Below, piece by piece: positions 1-11,562 of a stretch of DNA of 64,000 nucleotides (the stretch's first letter is position 1; each line of letters starts with the position of its first letter). A program made the position numbers and the translations under genes. The stretch covers positions 248,001 through 312,000 of the forward strand of contig JALJCO010001134.1 in NCBI GenBank assembly GCA_023101725.1, given 5' to 3'. This DNA is from Atherinomorus stipes (taxonomy: Eukaryota > Chordata > Actinopteri > Atheriniformes > Atherinidae). The notes under the pieces are model-generated. The model searched no databases and was not told the origin of the DNA. It worked only from the letters and a program-made list of their open reading frames with translations.

Positions 1-1904
1 ACATGACCCAGAAAAGTGACAGTAGGTTTAACATACTGTAACTTAGACAAACTAGCTTTGTAGCCTTTAGCATGGAGATGAAGAAGCAATTTAAGTGTTG
101 CATCTGCACACACAGCTTCTGAAGGGGCACAGATCAACAAATCATCAACATACTGCAACAATGCCACCTTTTCTGGCAGAATGAGATCAGACAAGGAGTC
201 TCTGAGAATCCCATTAAACAGAGATGGACTGTCAGTGAAACCTTGAACCAACCTTGTGGAGGTGTAAAGTTTGCCATCAAATTCAAAAGCGAACCAAAAT
301 TGTGAATCCTTAGCTACTGGAACTGACAGAAATGCATTTGACAGGTCCACACAGCTAAAGAATCGAGCACTTTGGGGAATTTGACCCAAAATCGTGGCAG
401 GATTGGGAACGACTGGAGCACGCGGGACAACTGCGCGATTTACGGCCTTCAAATCCTGCACAAAACGCCATTCATCAGGCACACCAGGACCACGAATCTT
501 TTTCACAGGAAAAAGAGGTGTGCGGACCGGTGAATCAGGGCAAGGTGCCAAGATACCTCGGTCTAAGTAGGTCTGAAAAACAGGATGAATACCAGCCAAA
601 GCTTCAGGTTTGAGTGGATACTGTTTTTGACAGGGTCTGTAAGTAGATTTAGGTGTGATAACAACAGGCTCACAATCTTTAACCAGACCCACATCGAACT
701 TATCCTTTGCCCATAAATCAGGAGGAATTTTCTCCATGACTTCTGAGGGAAGAGGGGAGGGTGAGCTGTCTCCTCTCCTCTCCACAGAAGCACAGAGCAA
801 GCAGGGTGACGTCATGTGCAATGTTCGTGTGCTGTGCAGAATAGACTGAAAAGCAGTTCTGTATGCATGCAGGCTGGGTGAAAACATCACAGCTGTGTCC
901 TCAGTGGTTTGCCAATCTGAGGTTGCCTGACAATTACTCAAAAACTGGCCAGTTTGTTCCCATTGTGCATCATGAGGTTTGGAAAGAGAAATGTGAGGCG
1001 GTGTATGCATACGAAAAACTCTAGTCTGATCAGAAGTCAAAGTCACATTCAACACACAAAACAGGTCAGTCCAGTATAATGATGTGGTGGTAAGTTTATC
1101 ATTTCTGACTCTGTACCACAGTGTCTCAAAATCAGGATCCGGACCAGACTCAGAGTAGTGCGCTGTACAATATAGGCCTTCCCCAGACATCAGCTCTGCT
1201 GCAGGAGACACACGAGCACGGGCCTCAGAGCAGAGCTGATCCGGGATGGCACCTCCGCCCAGATGCCATTCGTAGACATACACAGGCGTGGTAGATTCAA
1301 AATTAACAAAGCAAAAGTCATGAGCTTCCTCTCGTGATGGCATTTTGACCTCCAGACCATTTGGCGTTGATGTTAAAGTAATGTTTAGAGCCAAAATCAG
1401 GTCTCTTCCCAACAAATTTAGAGGGCAGAGGTGAGACAAGAGGAAGCTGTGTTTGAAAGTAGCCCCACATTCAGTGAGGCATGTCAAAGGTTTTGTAAAA
1501 TATTCTCTCTGAGTATGTCCCGAAGCTGACACAGAAAGGAGTGAACGTCCTCCATGCTTCAGAGGAGGATTAAAAGTCGAAGACATTAAAACAGAATTTG
1601 CTGCCCCAGAATCCACTAAAAAGGGGATCCATTGACCTTTAACCTGGAGTGACATCATTGGAAGATTTTTGTAAGCCTCAGCAGTCAGATGAACATAACT
1701 GCCAGTCTGTGGTGTTGTTTTGTGTTCTAAGTGTGTGATGGCCTCTGTAAGCAGAAAATGTGTATCAGTAGAAGCAGGCGCCACTAAAATTCTTTCAGAG
1801 TGTAGCAGTGTGTGTGTGTCAGGTGGAATCTCACGCCCCTCATCTGCTGCAGGAAAGATTCCTGAAGATCCGGGATCCAGGACTCCCTCCACCTCAACTC
1901 CCCA
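1..1904 (-). CDS. pol: ERV pro-pol, partial: protease and reverse transcriptase
   Basis: The minus-strand frame whose codons start at plus positions divisible by 3 has no stop from 1904 down to the window edge, about 634 codons. The retropepsin active site (LVDSGA) has its catalytic Asp codon at 1611-1613. The reverse transcriptase catalytic motif YVDD is at 141-152, and the upstream GFTDSP-type motif is at about 225-242. Protease would cleave Gag-Pol; RT would copy viral RNA. There is no separate start codon: the frame follows directly from a UGA (1905-1907) that ends the nucleocapsid frame, so expression would need stop readthrough, the known gammaretroviral strategy (usually UAG there). 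The C-terminal part lies outside the window. The open frame suggests a fairly young insertion even though gag is damaged. Confidence 0.88.
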
Positions 1905-2279
1905 TCAGTCAGCCTGGGCTGGAGCCGGTGCTCTGTCAGGGTTTCTTGGACAGTCGCGGCGAAAGTGTTCAGTCGAGCCGCAAATATAACAGCGGTTCCC
2001 GTCTCCTGGTTGTGCAAATCTCCCTCGAGCGCGGCTTCTCCCCCTCCCTCTGCCTTGGGGAGGAGGAAGGAAAGTTCCAGTCACTGACTTGAGCATGGTG
2101 AGAGAGGCTTTCTGTAACGTAGCCTCCTCTCGTGCAGTTTTCTTGGCTTTGCGATTTGATAACAGCTCAGTCACAATTTCTGGAATCTGCTGACTGGATA
2201 AGCAGAGCTGGAGATCGCTGCGCTGCAGTAGAAGAATCAGGCCTGGACGGTGATGACACAGGAGTAGGCTGGCTGATAA
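1905..2279 (-). pseudogene. gag: ERV gag, C-terminal capsid end and nucleocapsid
   Basis: A frame open from 2279 to a UGA at 1905-1907 encodes a charged Arg/Lys-rich segment, a Gly-Arg-rich tract and one CCHC zinc knuckle (C-x2-C-x4-H-x4-C, codons at about 1950-1991), the RNA-packaging signature of retroviral nucleocapsid. The segment before the knuckle fits the end of capsid. It lies in a different frame from the N-terminal gag segment, and the body of the capsid, including the major homology region, is not found between them. The frame is the same as pro-pol, with only the UGA separating them. Marked as pseudogene because gag as a whole is interrupted. Confidence 0.8.
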
Positions 2280-2910
2280 TCACCCCAGAACCAGGCAGGT
2301 GGGAAGAGTCTGGGTCAGTTGGTGCCGCTCTAGCTGGGTCCCCCTGGGATGGCAGCCGGCGTGATGAGGGGGGAAGATGTGGGAAAGAGTCCAGGTCCTC
2401 GCAGATCTTCACAGCAGCCAGATCCTGAATAACACCAGAATATGGAGAGTGGGGTGAAGTTTCACGCGACTTACTATATGTGTTATCAGTACATCTATAA
2501 GGAGGGGGTGCAGGAGCAGAAGCATTGGGCCCCACAGACAAGTTGTCTGTGCGACCCGCAACCTCTCCACTAAAATCTGCACTCCCACTAAGCTGAGTAA
2601 AATTAGCTTTCCTCTGTCTGCTGTCACATTCAGATTTCCAAGCTTGTAAAGCAGCCTCTCTTTTCTTTAAATCAGCTAGCTCTCTGTCTTTAACTCCTTT
2701 CTTCTGTCTTTTTTTCTTATGCTTCTCATGCATCTGTTTCTCCAGCTTATCAAGCTGGTTTGGACTCAGACTTCCTCCTTCAGGAAAGTCATATTTCCGA
2801 GACCATTCTTTAAGGAATTGAACACTGTCAAACCCATATTTTCTAATCATGTCCCGACAAATGGGAGAGTCAGGGAGTGGTGAGGCAAGCTTTGTGGATC
2901 CGGATCCCAT
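2167..2910 (-). pseudogene. gag: ERV gag, N-terminal matrix and proline-rich region
   Basis: A 247-residue frame opens with Met-Gly, which would allow N-myristoylation and membrane targeting of a matrix protein. A Lys/Glu-rich helix follows (about residues 45-95), then a Pro-rich stretch containing PPPY (about residue 135), the late-budding motif that recruits Nedd4-type ubiquitin ligases. The last few residues are read out of frame, past the junction with the capsid-end/nucleocapsid frame near 2170-2260. Normal gammaretroviral Gag is about 500 residues or more, so some 200 residues of capsid appear to be deleted. The start codon lies about 440 bp downstream of the primer-binding site, a normal leader length. 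Confidence 0.8.
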
Positions 2911-3345
2911 TTTACAGTTAGAACGTCTTCTAACTGGCCTTTCTGCCTTCTGGTGAAAAGTGCTAAAATACCTTCACTGTTAAGACTTTTATTTTATTGA
3001 CAGCGGGTGTTAACTAAGCCTAAGAAAACTCACCCTAAAGCCTCGAGTCACCACCCCTAAGTACTCCCATAAGGGGTATTTAAATTAAAGAAAATGTCCA
3101 GTTTCCTTAAAGAAGAGTAAGGGGAAAAAAAGAAAATATATTAATGAACCAGTAAATCAATTTGCAAATTTTGGAAGCAAGATCTCTCACCGGGTGTAAT
3201 GGCAGGGAAAAGCTCCCAGCCAGGTCCCAAGATTTCAGCGCGCACGCCGTGGACGAAGGAGGCCAGGCTTCCACACTAAGCGCGTGTGATGAAGTGAGTT
3301 GTCGACAGATTCCCAGGTCCCGCGTCCTCGACGCCCGTCGTGAAA

Positions 3346-3363
3346 TCCTGTTCGTAGACGCCA
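3346..3363 (-). other. Retroviral primer-binding site
   Basis: The minus-strand 18-mer beginning TGGCGTCTACG lies four bases past the CA end of the LTR, where reverse transcription would be primed by a tRNA 3' end (CCA). The tRNA cannot be assigned with certainty; the match is closest in pattern to serine tRNAs ending GCCA. Confidence 0.65.
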
Positions 3364-3367
3364 AAAT

Positions 3368-3861
3368 TGTGGTGGAAATTCTAATAAAGACCCAGATGAG
3401 GTGATCTTTGCAGAATATAAAGTTTATTTTACAACCAGGTTGGAGATGATGCACGCAATCAGATTGTGAGCACCTTCTGAAGAAATACTGAAGGAACATG
3501 TCTTTTTATCCAGTGGCAGAGAGAAAGGCTGGAAACAGGGAACTGTTGCTGTCACAGTTGACATTGACATGAATCAGACATCCTTATCTGAAGCTGTATT
3601 TCGTGTCTCATACATCTAACTAGCAAACACATATCATAACTTCAGACATTCAAGGCCAGTTCAGAAGGAGAACACCTGCAATCTTATCATTAGCTGAACC
3701 CTGAAAAGAGAACATTATACTCATATTTCATATGGGTGCAGAAACGACAACGAAGGTATGTGCTGCAATTAAAAGTTAAAAATACACAAATATACTTGCT
3801 CAGGAGTATAAACTCAGTGTGCTCATAATAATAGCAGTGTGATTATAAAATTTCCATTACA
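3368..3861 (-). repeat. ERV 5' long terminal repeat
   Basis: Seen: the ends form an imperfect inverted repeat (TGTGGTGGAAATT at 3368 and AATTTCCATTACA ending at 3861), so the minus-strand LTR starts TG and ends CA. Inside, in the minus direction, there is a TATA-like ATAAAAA near 3505-3511 and an AATAAA poly(A) signal at 3423-3428, giving a plausible U3-R-U5 order over 494 bp. The primer-binding site follows directly. The partner LTR is off the window, so divergence and target duplication cannot be measured. Confidence 0.8.
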
Positions 3862-4505
<644 letters not shown>

Positions 4506-4599
4506 TGACTGTTAACATCTTAACTTTTGCAACAAACCCCCTCTGGTCGTTGATTTTATTTCTTTTTATAACCCTTCCGATTCACAAAAGTAGAATTTT

Positions 4600-5229
4600 T
4601 AGGGATGCACGATATTATCGGCCCAATTTATTTGTATCGGCCAATATTTGCTTTAAAACTGAACATCAGTATTGGTCCAATATCGACCAGATGTCGGCCG
4701 AAATTTTTTTTCTCATTTGTTTATTTGATAGGGCCAGAGCTTATAAAAACAAAGAAAAACTTCTATATATGCCGGATTTAGCCAAAAAGCTTGTTTTCAT
4801 CTGTTGACCAGATCTTAAAAGGCTCCCTGAAATGAGAAAATACAGAAATATTAAATTTTAAATAAAACAGTTGTCAACAAAATTAACCAAGCCACGGAAA
4901 GCTGCTTTTTGTGTGTTTCTTTCTTCTTCTTCTTCTCTTTTGTTTATCTGTGGGGCATGGGAACAGTTTGACCACATTTTTGTGATTGCTAAAACAAGAA
5001 AACATTAAAATCGCCCAAACTTTTGTTTGCTGCTATAGATTAGGCAGAGCTACTTAAATATCAATTTAAATATCATGTTGCTTCCAGAGTACAAACTGCA
5101 GATTATATGAAGATTGTATTAAATTTAAAAATGTGAACTTATTGGTTATCTGTGTCTGTATCTGCTATAAAAAGCAGAAAATTATCAGTTATCGTATCGG
5201 TGGAAATTGTTCTTATCAGTGTATCACTA
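4600..5229. mobile_element. hAT-type MITE, diverged
   Basis: The left terminus is TAGGGATGCACGATAT; the diverged right terminus ends GTGTATCACTA. Flanking 8-bp direct repeats AGAATTTT (4592-4599) and AGAATTTC (5230-5237) differ by one base. An 8-bp target duplication is the hallmark of the hAT superfamily. No transposase remains. It lies in the intron of the 4389/6211 gene. Confidence 0.7.
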
Positions 5230-5336
5230 AGAATTTCCTTGGGTCAGGGAGTAAAGTCTTACTGTGTGTGAAACTTCAGGAAATTATCATAAATGTAATA
5301 AAACATGTTTTAGTTTGTATATTTTTATGTATATTG

Positions 5337-6089
5337 TAGGGATGCACGATATAATCTGCCCCCTATCGGTATCGGCCTGTATCGGCCTTAAAATTGAGTA
5401 TCGGACATCGGCCACCCCACTGATATTTAACCGCTGTTTCTTAAGTCTACTGTAAAAGAAAAAAAAAAAAAAAAAAAACTTCTTCTTCAAAAACTTTGTT
5501 TTTAAAGACTTTAAAACTTCTAGACTAGGGGTGGGAAAAAATATCGATGCACTGACATAACGCAGTATTTTCATATGCTGATATCATATTGATATTTAAA
5601 AATGTGGTATCGATTTATGTTACTAACGAAATCTTGCGACATTTCATTATTTTGTTACAAAATTTTGCGAGAATTCACAAAAATTTCACATTTTCATGTG
5701 CTGATATCAATTTTGACATTTAAAAACACATTATTGATATATTTTACTTAGAAAATCTTGCGATATTTCATCATTCTGTTTCAAAATCTAGCGAGAATTC
5801 ACAAAATATGAGAGTTTGTAACAGAATGATTAAATCTCGCAAGATTTTGTAAGTAAAATAGATCGATACCGTGTTTTTAAATATCTCTTTGATATCGGCA
5901 TTTGAAATTATTGCGATATATCAATGTACATATATTTTTTCACACCCCTATTTTTCAAAGTGTTATTTGCAATGACTGCTTATTTTTTTTCAGCTTTAAT
6001 ATTGGTATCAATATCGGTTAGCGGCCACATGAGTTTTTAAATATCGGCATATCGAATATCGGCCAAAATTCCAATATCGTGCATCCCTT
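5337..6089. mobile_element. hAT-type MITE, host of a nested insertion
   Basis: Termini TAGGGATGCACGATAT and ATATCGTGCATCCCTT are inverted repeats, flanked by GTATATTG (5329-5336) and GTACATTG (6090-6097), an 8-bp duplication with one mismatch. It is the same family as the elements at 4600 and 59322. A second MITE sits inside at 5526-5950. Confidence 0.8.
5526..5950. mobile_element. Nested MITE (GGGGTGGGAAAAAATAT family)
   Basis: Termini TAGGGGTGGGAAAAAATAT and ATATTTTTTCACACCCCTA are inverted repeats inside the element at 5337-6089. The interior holds alternating copies of a TTTTGCGAGAATTC-like motif in both orientations. I could not see a convincing target duplication. Confidence 0.7.
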
Positions 6090-6210
6090 GTACATTGTTT
6101 TCTGTATCATATTCCACCAGTTTTCCCGTCTTATGCTGCCCAGATTCAAGCTTTGGTACATTGAAACCTGTTTTTACAGTATTTAACAGTCACCTCCTCC
6201 CTCCCTCCAG

Positions 6211-6479
6211 GTCGGACGTTCCTGGGTCGTCCCAACAAGATGTACTTCGGTTCAGCCGCTCGACCCGAACACACCGAACACACCGGCCTCCTCAACGCCA
6301 CCTCCCAGGATGCCATCGCCGTGGCGGCCGCCTCCATGCCCTCCTCCCCTTCGTCGAGCGGGCGGTACCAAGGCCTCGGCCACACCCCCGCCCCCCACTC
6401 CATCTCCGCCCCTGCAGGGTTCACGTCTTCATCCTGGGAGGACGACAGCGACGGCTCGCCTCCCGGCGTCGGCCAATAA
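6211..6479 (+). CDS. Terminal coding exon of an unrecognised gene
   Basis: The exon starts after a CT-rich acceptor (CTCCCTCCAG, ending 6210), and its first two bases complete the phase-1 codon left by the exon at 4389-4482. It encodes about 89 residues to TAA at 6477-6479: a short basic start (GRTFLGRPNKMYFGS), an Ala/Ser/Pro-rich middle and an acidic tail (SWEDDSDGSPP). It is GC-rich compared with its surroundings, as expected for real coding sequence. The Ser/Pro-rich, acidic and hydrophilic character suggests a disordered cytoplasmic C-terminus. The family is not recognised and no function is assigned. Confidence 0.65.
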
Positions 6480-6810
6480 CAGCAGACACATGAGCGTGGA
6501 GACGGAAACCATTAAAACCAGAAAGAAACTGGAAACATGGACTCTTCTGGACTTTCCTCCACACATATGAAGGGAAGCAGAGAGGAAGAGTGTGGTCTGT
6601 GATGTCAAAGCCATGTTTGTCGTTTATAAATAACAGCTCAGATTTAAATGTGAAAATCTGTATTTTGCTGTCAGATTGTGTAGTTTTGATAACCTGCAGC
6701 TGTGAAGAAGCAGGTTCTCATGGTTTTATCCTCCCTCAGTGCTGAAGTGTCCTTCAGAAAGCTTTTACTGTTTGTTGAGTCTAAATAAATAAATGTCGTA
6801 TTTAATCACT
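6480..6810 (+). other. 3'UTR with poly(A) signals
   Basis: Non-coding sequence after the TAA, with overlapping AATAAA signals at 6784-6793. Bases 6525-6726 are almost identical to 26738-26939 (see that entry). Confidence 0.6.
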
Positions 6811-8300
6811 GACAAGAAACTACTACAATAACAGACTCGGAGGATTCTCTCAGCAGTCGCTTTATTCATGTTCACGTGTTTCAGAGGTAAATATTTATCC
6901 ATAAACATTCTCAGCCTTTACATCCTTGATTTCTGTAATAAATGTCAACTTAATGAAGCCATGAAACAGGTTAGGATGGATATAAAACTGGATCATCATC
7001 TTTTAAAGAGAAGATAATTATATATCTGATGATATTAATTCAGAGTGAATTAATTAGTATTTTTATTTGTTTACTGGTAAATTATAAACTGATCTTATCA
7101 AAACGTGACATTATTAGGAACCAACAGAAAATATTTACATAAACAGACTCAGTGATGTCGTGTTTTCATGGACTGATACAATAAAATATTTACAGAATCA
7201 TGACTTTTAATATTCTTCATCAAAGGTTTTATAACAGACGGAGGAGCAGCATCTGGTGGTCAGCTGGTGCAAGTTTAAGTCAACTTCTTTAAAACGGATA
7301 AATCTTAAAATACCACAGAGATGAAACAAGGAAGCAGAATCATGCAAAGGGTTTGTTCACTTAGATGTAAGTTTTTAATTTATCCTAAAGTCAGATGAAG
7401 CTGAAAGTGTTTCTGTTCATGCTCCTGTGCAGCAAACTAACTGAAGATCTAAGAAAAATTTATCAGAATTTAGCGATCGAGCACGAAAAACATGCAAAAA
7501 GTATGACAAAATTTGTCCTAGTTCGTTTTAAGATTCTATTTTTTAAGAAAAAAAAATACAGCATGTCCATGTTAGTTCAATTTATCTCCACTAGATGGAG
7601 GTAAATGAAGCAGAGACAGTACATGTAAGAGATATGTTCCTCTGAATGTCATACAAAGAATAGTAAATATAATTTTTTTTACTGTAAATATAAGTCTTGT
7701 ATGTTATGTTCTTTTAATGTAATGCTGAAGTTTAATATTTAAAGTGTGGCTAAAATTGGCGATCAAAATTTTCAAACTGGTTGTAATCACATTTTAGAAA
7801 AAAAGAATCAAAGAAAATCCTATTTTTGCAGAAACAATGTATCAGGGAATACATTAGGCATAAAATTTGGATTCATTTGGATGAAAGTAATGATATTAAA
7901 TCATGAATATCTGTTTATACACTGAAACCCATACTGGTAATTCATTCATCTCAAACAATTTATTGAAAATCCATGTCTCAGGTGTTGTCCAGCTTGTTAT
8001 GTGAACAGTTTGTAAAAGGAGGACTTGCTAAATACAAGCTGCAATTGAAACACCAGACATCATAGTTCACGCTCTTCTTTTACTTTAGTTTCTTCCTTTC
8101 TTTTCTTTTTTTTTATCAAATAAGAGTTGTCAGATGTGAATTACTTAAAAGACGTCAACAGCAACAGAGTTTTGAAACTCATTTTTCATACAAACAAAAA
8201 TAATATGACAACACAAATTGCATAAGTTAATGTAAAGTTAATTACAAATTTTATGAACCAGAATCCAGTAAAAAAAAAGAAGCGAGAAAAACAGATTTAA
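6811..8300. other. Intergenic; no gene seen
   Basis: AT-rich spacer between the plus-strand 3'UTR and the convergent GIMAP gene. A short near-palindrome (CTCCACTAGATGGAG, about 7588) recurs near 27246. Nothing else is supported. Confidence 0.5.
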
Positions 8301-9169
8301 TCAAATAAAATAAGTCTCTAACATGAATATTTTATCATGTATTCTTATCTTGGTTGTAAGAACAGCAGCCTCATAATCACTGACTGACATTGTTCTCATG
8401 AAGAAACAGAACGCAATCAGTCCCACAACTGCTGTTCGATTTACGACTATTCTTTGTATAGCAGCAAAAATATCTGTCAAAGCCCTCATAAATTTAGCCC
8501 GTCTTCCTGCTTTACCCAGATTTCCCTTCAGTATGTCAGTTATAGCTCTTCTTCTTGCTCTCTCAGCCTTTCTGAACATCTCATTGGTGTAGTATCTTCC
8601 TCCGTTTCTCTGAACCAGTCGGTTGATCTTGTTCAGCAGCTCTCTGACCTGAGACACATCTCTGTCTCTGTTGTCAAAGACATGATATCCTCCTTTACAC
8701 TGTCTGATCAGCTCCCGGAGAGCTTCATTATCACCAATGTGTTCTTTTATGGAGACACCGTTGGCCTTTAGATCGTCTCCATGGGTAAACAGGACCATGG
8801 TGTGATCTGCTGCTTCTTTCCCAAAAACCTCCTGAATCATTCTCACGTTTGTTTTATCTTCTGCTGAAAATCTGTTCAGCCGGATCACAATGAGGAACAC
8901 GTGAGGACCCGGAGCAGCAAAGGAGATGCATTTAGTTAACTCAGTCTCTATGAGGTCTTCAGATGTAAAACCATCAAACAGACCTGGAGTATCAACTACA
9001 GTTAGAGTTTGACCTTCAAACTCTCCTCTTTCGCTCTGACACGTTGATGTTACTGAAGAAGGACTCATGACGGAACGAAAAGCTCTTCTTCCTAAGATGG
9101 TGTTTCCTGCTGCACTCTTTCCTTCGCCAGGTTTTCCAACAAGAACAATCCTCAGATCTGATTCAGCAT
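8301..9169 (-). CDS. GIMAP GTPase copy 1, main exon (exon 2)
   Basis: Encodes an AIG1/GIMAP GTPase; with exon 1 (11509-11530) the product is 296 residues. Visible GTPase motifs (numbering of the spliced protein): P-loop GKPGEGKSA (19-27), G3 DTPG (67-70), G4-like THGD (136-139), and the GIMAP hallmark [16 protein letters not shown] after it. A basic Arg-rich helix follows, then a hydrophobic C-terminal stretch ([11 protein letters not shown]) that could anchor the protein to a membrane. Family knowledge: GIMAPs are septin-related GTPases acting on intracellular membranes in lymphocyte survival and infection. The exon begins after the acceptor TTTCAACAG, and the phase-1 junction fits exon 1. 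The frame is intact. Two paralogues lie downstream in sequence on the same strand (15604, 28699). Confidence 0.93.
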
Positions 9170-9791
9170 CTGTTGAAAGCAACAGTTTTAAAGCAAAAAC
9201 TGATGATGTAAAGGCCAACTTGCTGAGTTCAAAAGTTTGTCATTAAATCTTTATTAACAGCTGAATTTTATTAAACAGTGAAAACATGTCAAAGTGAGTC
9301 TGTGATCTGCAGTCTGAGCTGTATTCACATTCCAGCTGTGATGTTTGACAAATGTGATGTCTTTTAACAAGTGACTGATTAATGAAACAAAAGGGAAATA
9401 TAGAGGGACAAGACAGGAGAAAAATTAATTAATAAGAATATAATAATAACAATGATTCGTAAACAAATCAGTGAAGATATTATATAAAAAAATACTTCTA
9501 GTTTGCTATTTATTTCTACAGAGGAGGATTAAAGCCACTGAAGAAAAAGAAATTCTGAGAAAAAAGTCAGAATTCTGACCTTTTCTAAAACATTTTTTTT
9601 AAAAAAGCTTTATTTTACATTTTCTTTAGTGGCCCGAATCCTCTTCTGTATATTTACGTATGCTTTCCAAATTCTATTTAAATTTTATTTAGGAAAACTT
9701 CTTATTTTTGTGGTATTCTTGTCATTCCATACATTAGAACTTAAATAAGAGCAATGGTAAAAAAATAAAATAAAATAAAATAAAAAATTAA

Positions 9792-10744
9792 AGGTACAGT
9801 ATGTAAAAATTCAAAGGTCAATGGCAGAAAAAATTTATATATGATTCAAAACTGTGTTTCTATTGATGTGTAATTGCTGCTCTAGAATAGCTGTTAAATG
9901 TTTATTTTCTTAGAATGAGTCAATTATATCTACTTGCTGGGCGGTGCACATATGGAAGCTGCCATATTTGTTTTGCCATTTTTACTACAGTGTTCCTGAA
10001 TGGACAAAACAATGTGTGTGAAGTGTGAACCCTTTGAACTTTTAAACTGCTGTACCAGCTTTCTTTTTTTATGGGAGTTAAAGACACGCAACGTAACTTT
10101 TAGACCTTAAAAATATGTGTTTCTGACTCGTTTTGATGGCACATCAACATTCATTGATTGGGGCTCAGAAACAGCAGTATGTAAGATTCCCAACCGGGAT
10201 GCGACTGTGACGTGGCAGCCGACTATTGGTTGAAGCACCGTGTCACTCACTAGCAACCAGATGTAAACCAGGTATCAACACTGTGGGTGTTTTGAATGTG
10301 CATTACGCCGGATTTGGTAAATAAACGCAAGAAAACATTACCGGAGGAAGAGAGGAAAAGAAAGAGAAGAAGGGATAGAACAAGAGTCAAGATAAGACTG
10401 TCTTTTACTGGCTGGAGTGTGCTCACAGTACAGGTAGAATACAAAATGGATGCTAGTTTAGCCGCCGATAGGGGGCGCGTCACTGAGAAAACTGCTAAAA
10501 GTTCCGTTGTGTGTCTTTAAAGCACTGTTTGGGATAACTAATGTCTTAAAAGACATTAAAAATAGTTACTTGTAGCTACATCTGAGACCACTGAGACATC
10601 TTCATGTCTGGGAGAATTTTAGCCACTAACAGCCACCGTACATTCACAACAGTGCTGGAATATGAAGTCATTTGAAAAAAACATAATTTCTTTCAAATAT
10701 CCACCTTTACCACTAGATGTCAGTCATTCTTACATACTGTACCT
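9792..10744. mobile_element. TTAA-target MITE
   Basis: Ends AGGTACAGTATGTAA and TTACATACTGTACCT are inverted repeats, flanked on both sides by TTAA (9788-9791, 10745-10748). TTAA duplications are typical of piggyBac and Kolobok transposons. There is no transposase. A second TTAA element sits inside at 10082-10516. A one-ended relative is at 23241. Confidence 0.8.
10082..10516. mobile_element. Nested TTAA-target MITE (AGACACGCAAC family)
   Basis: Ends AGACACGCAACGTAACTTTT and AAAAGTTCCGTTGTGTGTCT are inverted repeats, flanked by TTAA at 10078-10081 and 10517-10520. A second, inverted copy of the same family is at 45962-47076. Confidence 0.8.
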
Positions 10745-10914
10745 TTAAATGAAGTTCAAAAGAGGAAAACTTTTCTTCTTATAGAATTTTTCAGGTTAGA
10801 GTAGAGTTCTCTGATTGGTCAAATTCTTAGAGGCGTGTCCTAGTAACCAGCAATCAGTCACAGTGACTGACCTGTTTACCAACTTCTTATCTCTAAATAC
10901 ATCTATACAAAGAT

Positions 10915-10975
10915 CTTTCTTTCTTTTTCTCTTCCTTCCTTCCGTCCTTCCTTCCTCCCTTCCTTTCAGTAAAAG
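10915..10975. repeat. CTTC/TTCC-rich low-complexity tract
   Basis: Pyrimidine-rich imperfect repeat of TTCC/TTTC units in the GIMAP copy 1 intron. Confidence 0.7.
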
Positions 10976-11508
10976 CTGTAATGATAAAACTATATTAACT
11001 ACTGCTGGGAGGGCTGCATGGCTTTTCTCTTGTGAATCAGGATAATTTTCTGAGAAATCAGAGGTTTTATTACTTTAAATTCAAACACAACAAGAAACCA
11101 ACAACTGTAGTTACACTTGTTATTACATCAAACATATTTAAACATTTACAATACAAACTAAACTACCTTTGCATAAATTAGAAGAAAACATTTTATGTTT
11201 TCGGTAGATATAAAACACAAGTGATTCTCCAAAATCATATTCAAACTGCACAGGATGTCTGAACATTACTCTTTTATGTTTGGGAATTTCCCAGGTGCAA
11301 AGTAGCTCTAACTCAAGATATAATAGTAACACCGAACATTTTACTGTATTTTTTGTTGACTAAATACAGTATATTTCCTTTGTGTTCTTATTTTAAGTTA
11401 AACTTAATCAATGAATACATAACGTCAAATGAATGTGCAGGTAATAAAATTTCAGGAAAAGTTAATGAATTTATTTACAGAGTGAGGTAAACTTGGGAAG
11501 AAACTCAC

Positions 11509-11530
11509 CCATATCGTTCTGAGCTGCCAT
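11509..11530 (-). CDS. GIMAP copy 1, first coding exon
   Basis: A 22-bp exon encoding MAAQNDM plus one base, followed by a perfect donor (G|GTGAGT). Its phase-1 end matches the main exon at 9169, and 22 plus 869 bases make exactly 297 codons including the stop. The paralogue at 22964-22985 has the same length, phase and similar sequence (MALQRDI), which supports this small exon. Confidence 0.85.
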
Positions 11531-11562
11531 GATTCTTTACAGCTGACAGTCTGATCCCGAAT

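Larger units (their letters stand above)
1..3861 (-). mobile_element. Endogenous retrovirus, gammaretrovirus-like, partial
   Basis: Seen: on the minus strand there is, in order, an LTR (3368-3861), a primer-binding site, a gag-like frame with an N-terminal Met-Gly and a PPPY motif, a CCHC zinc knuckle, a retropepsin active site and a reverse transcriptase with YVDD. Family knowledge: PPPY late motifs, a single knuckle and a gag stop codon in the same frame as pol are gammaretrovirus-like traits. The element runs off the left edge, so RNase H, integrase, env and the other LTR are not visible. Gag is broken (central capsid missing). It lies next to a host gene but shows no functional link to it. 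Confidence 0.9.
9170..11508 (-). other. Intron 1 of GIMAP copy 1
   Basis: A 2.3-kb intron between the two coding exons, with a GT donor (GGTGAGT) at its right end and an AG acceptor at its left end. It contains a TTAA-type MITE with a second one nested inside (9792-10744) and a CTTC-rich stretch near 10915-10975. No other gene is seen. Confidence 0.75.

Noticed and set aside
1720..2428. Plus-strand frames opposite gag and pro
   Set aside because: Shadows of the minus-strand retroviral genes; no motifs.
3346..3363. Part of a tRNA gene
   Set aside because: Only an 18-base match to a tRNA 3' end, in primer-binding-site position next to the LTR.
8398..8771. Plus-strand frames opposite GIMAP copy 1 (and similar ones at 15706-16206 and 29047-29414)
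   Set aside because: Antisense shadows of GIMAP exons; the minus strand carries the GTPase motifs.
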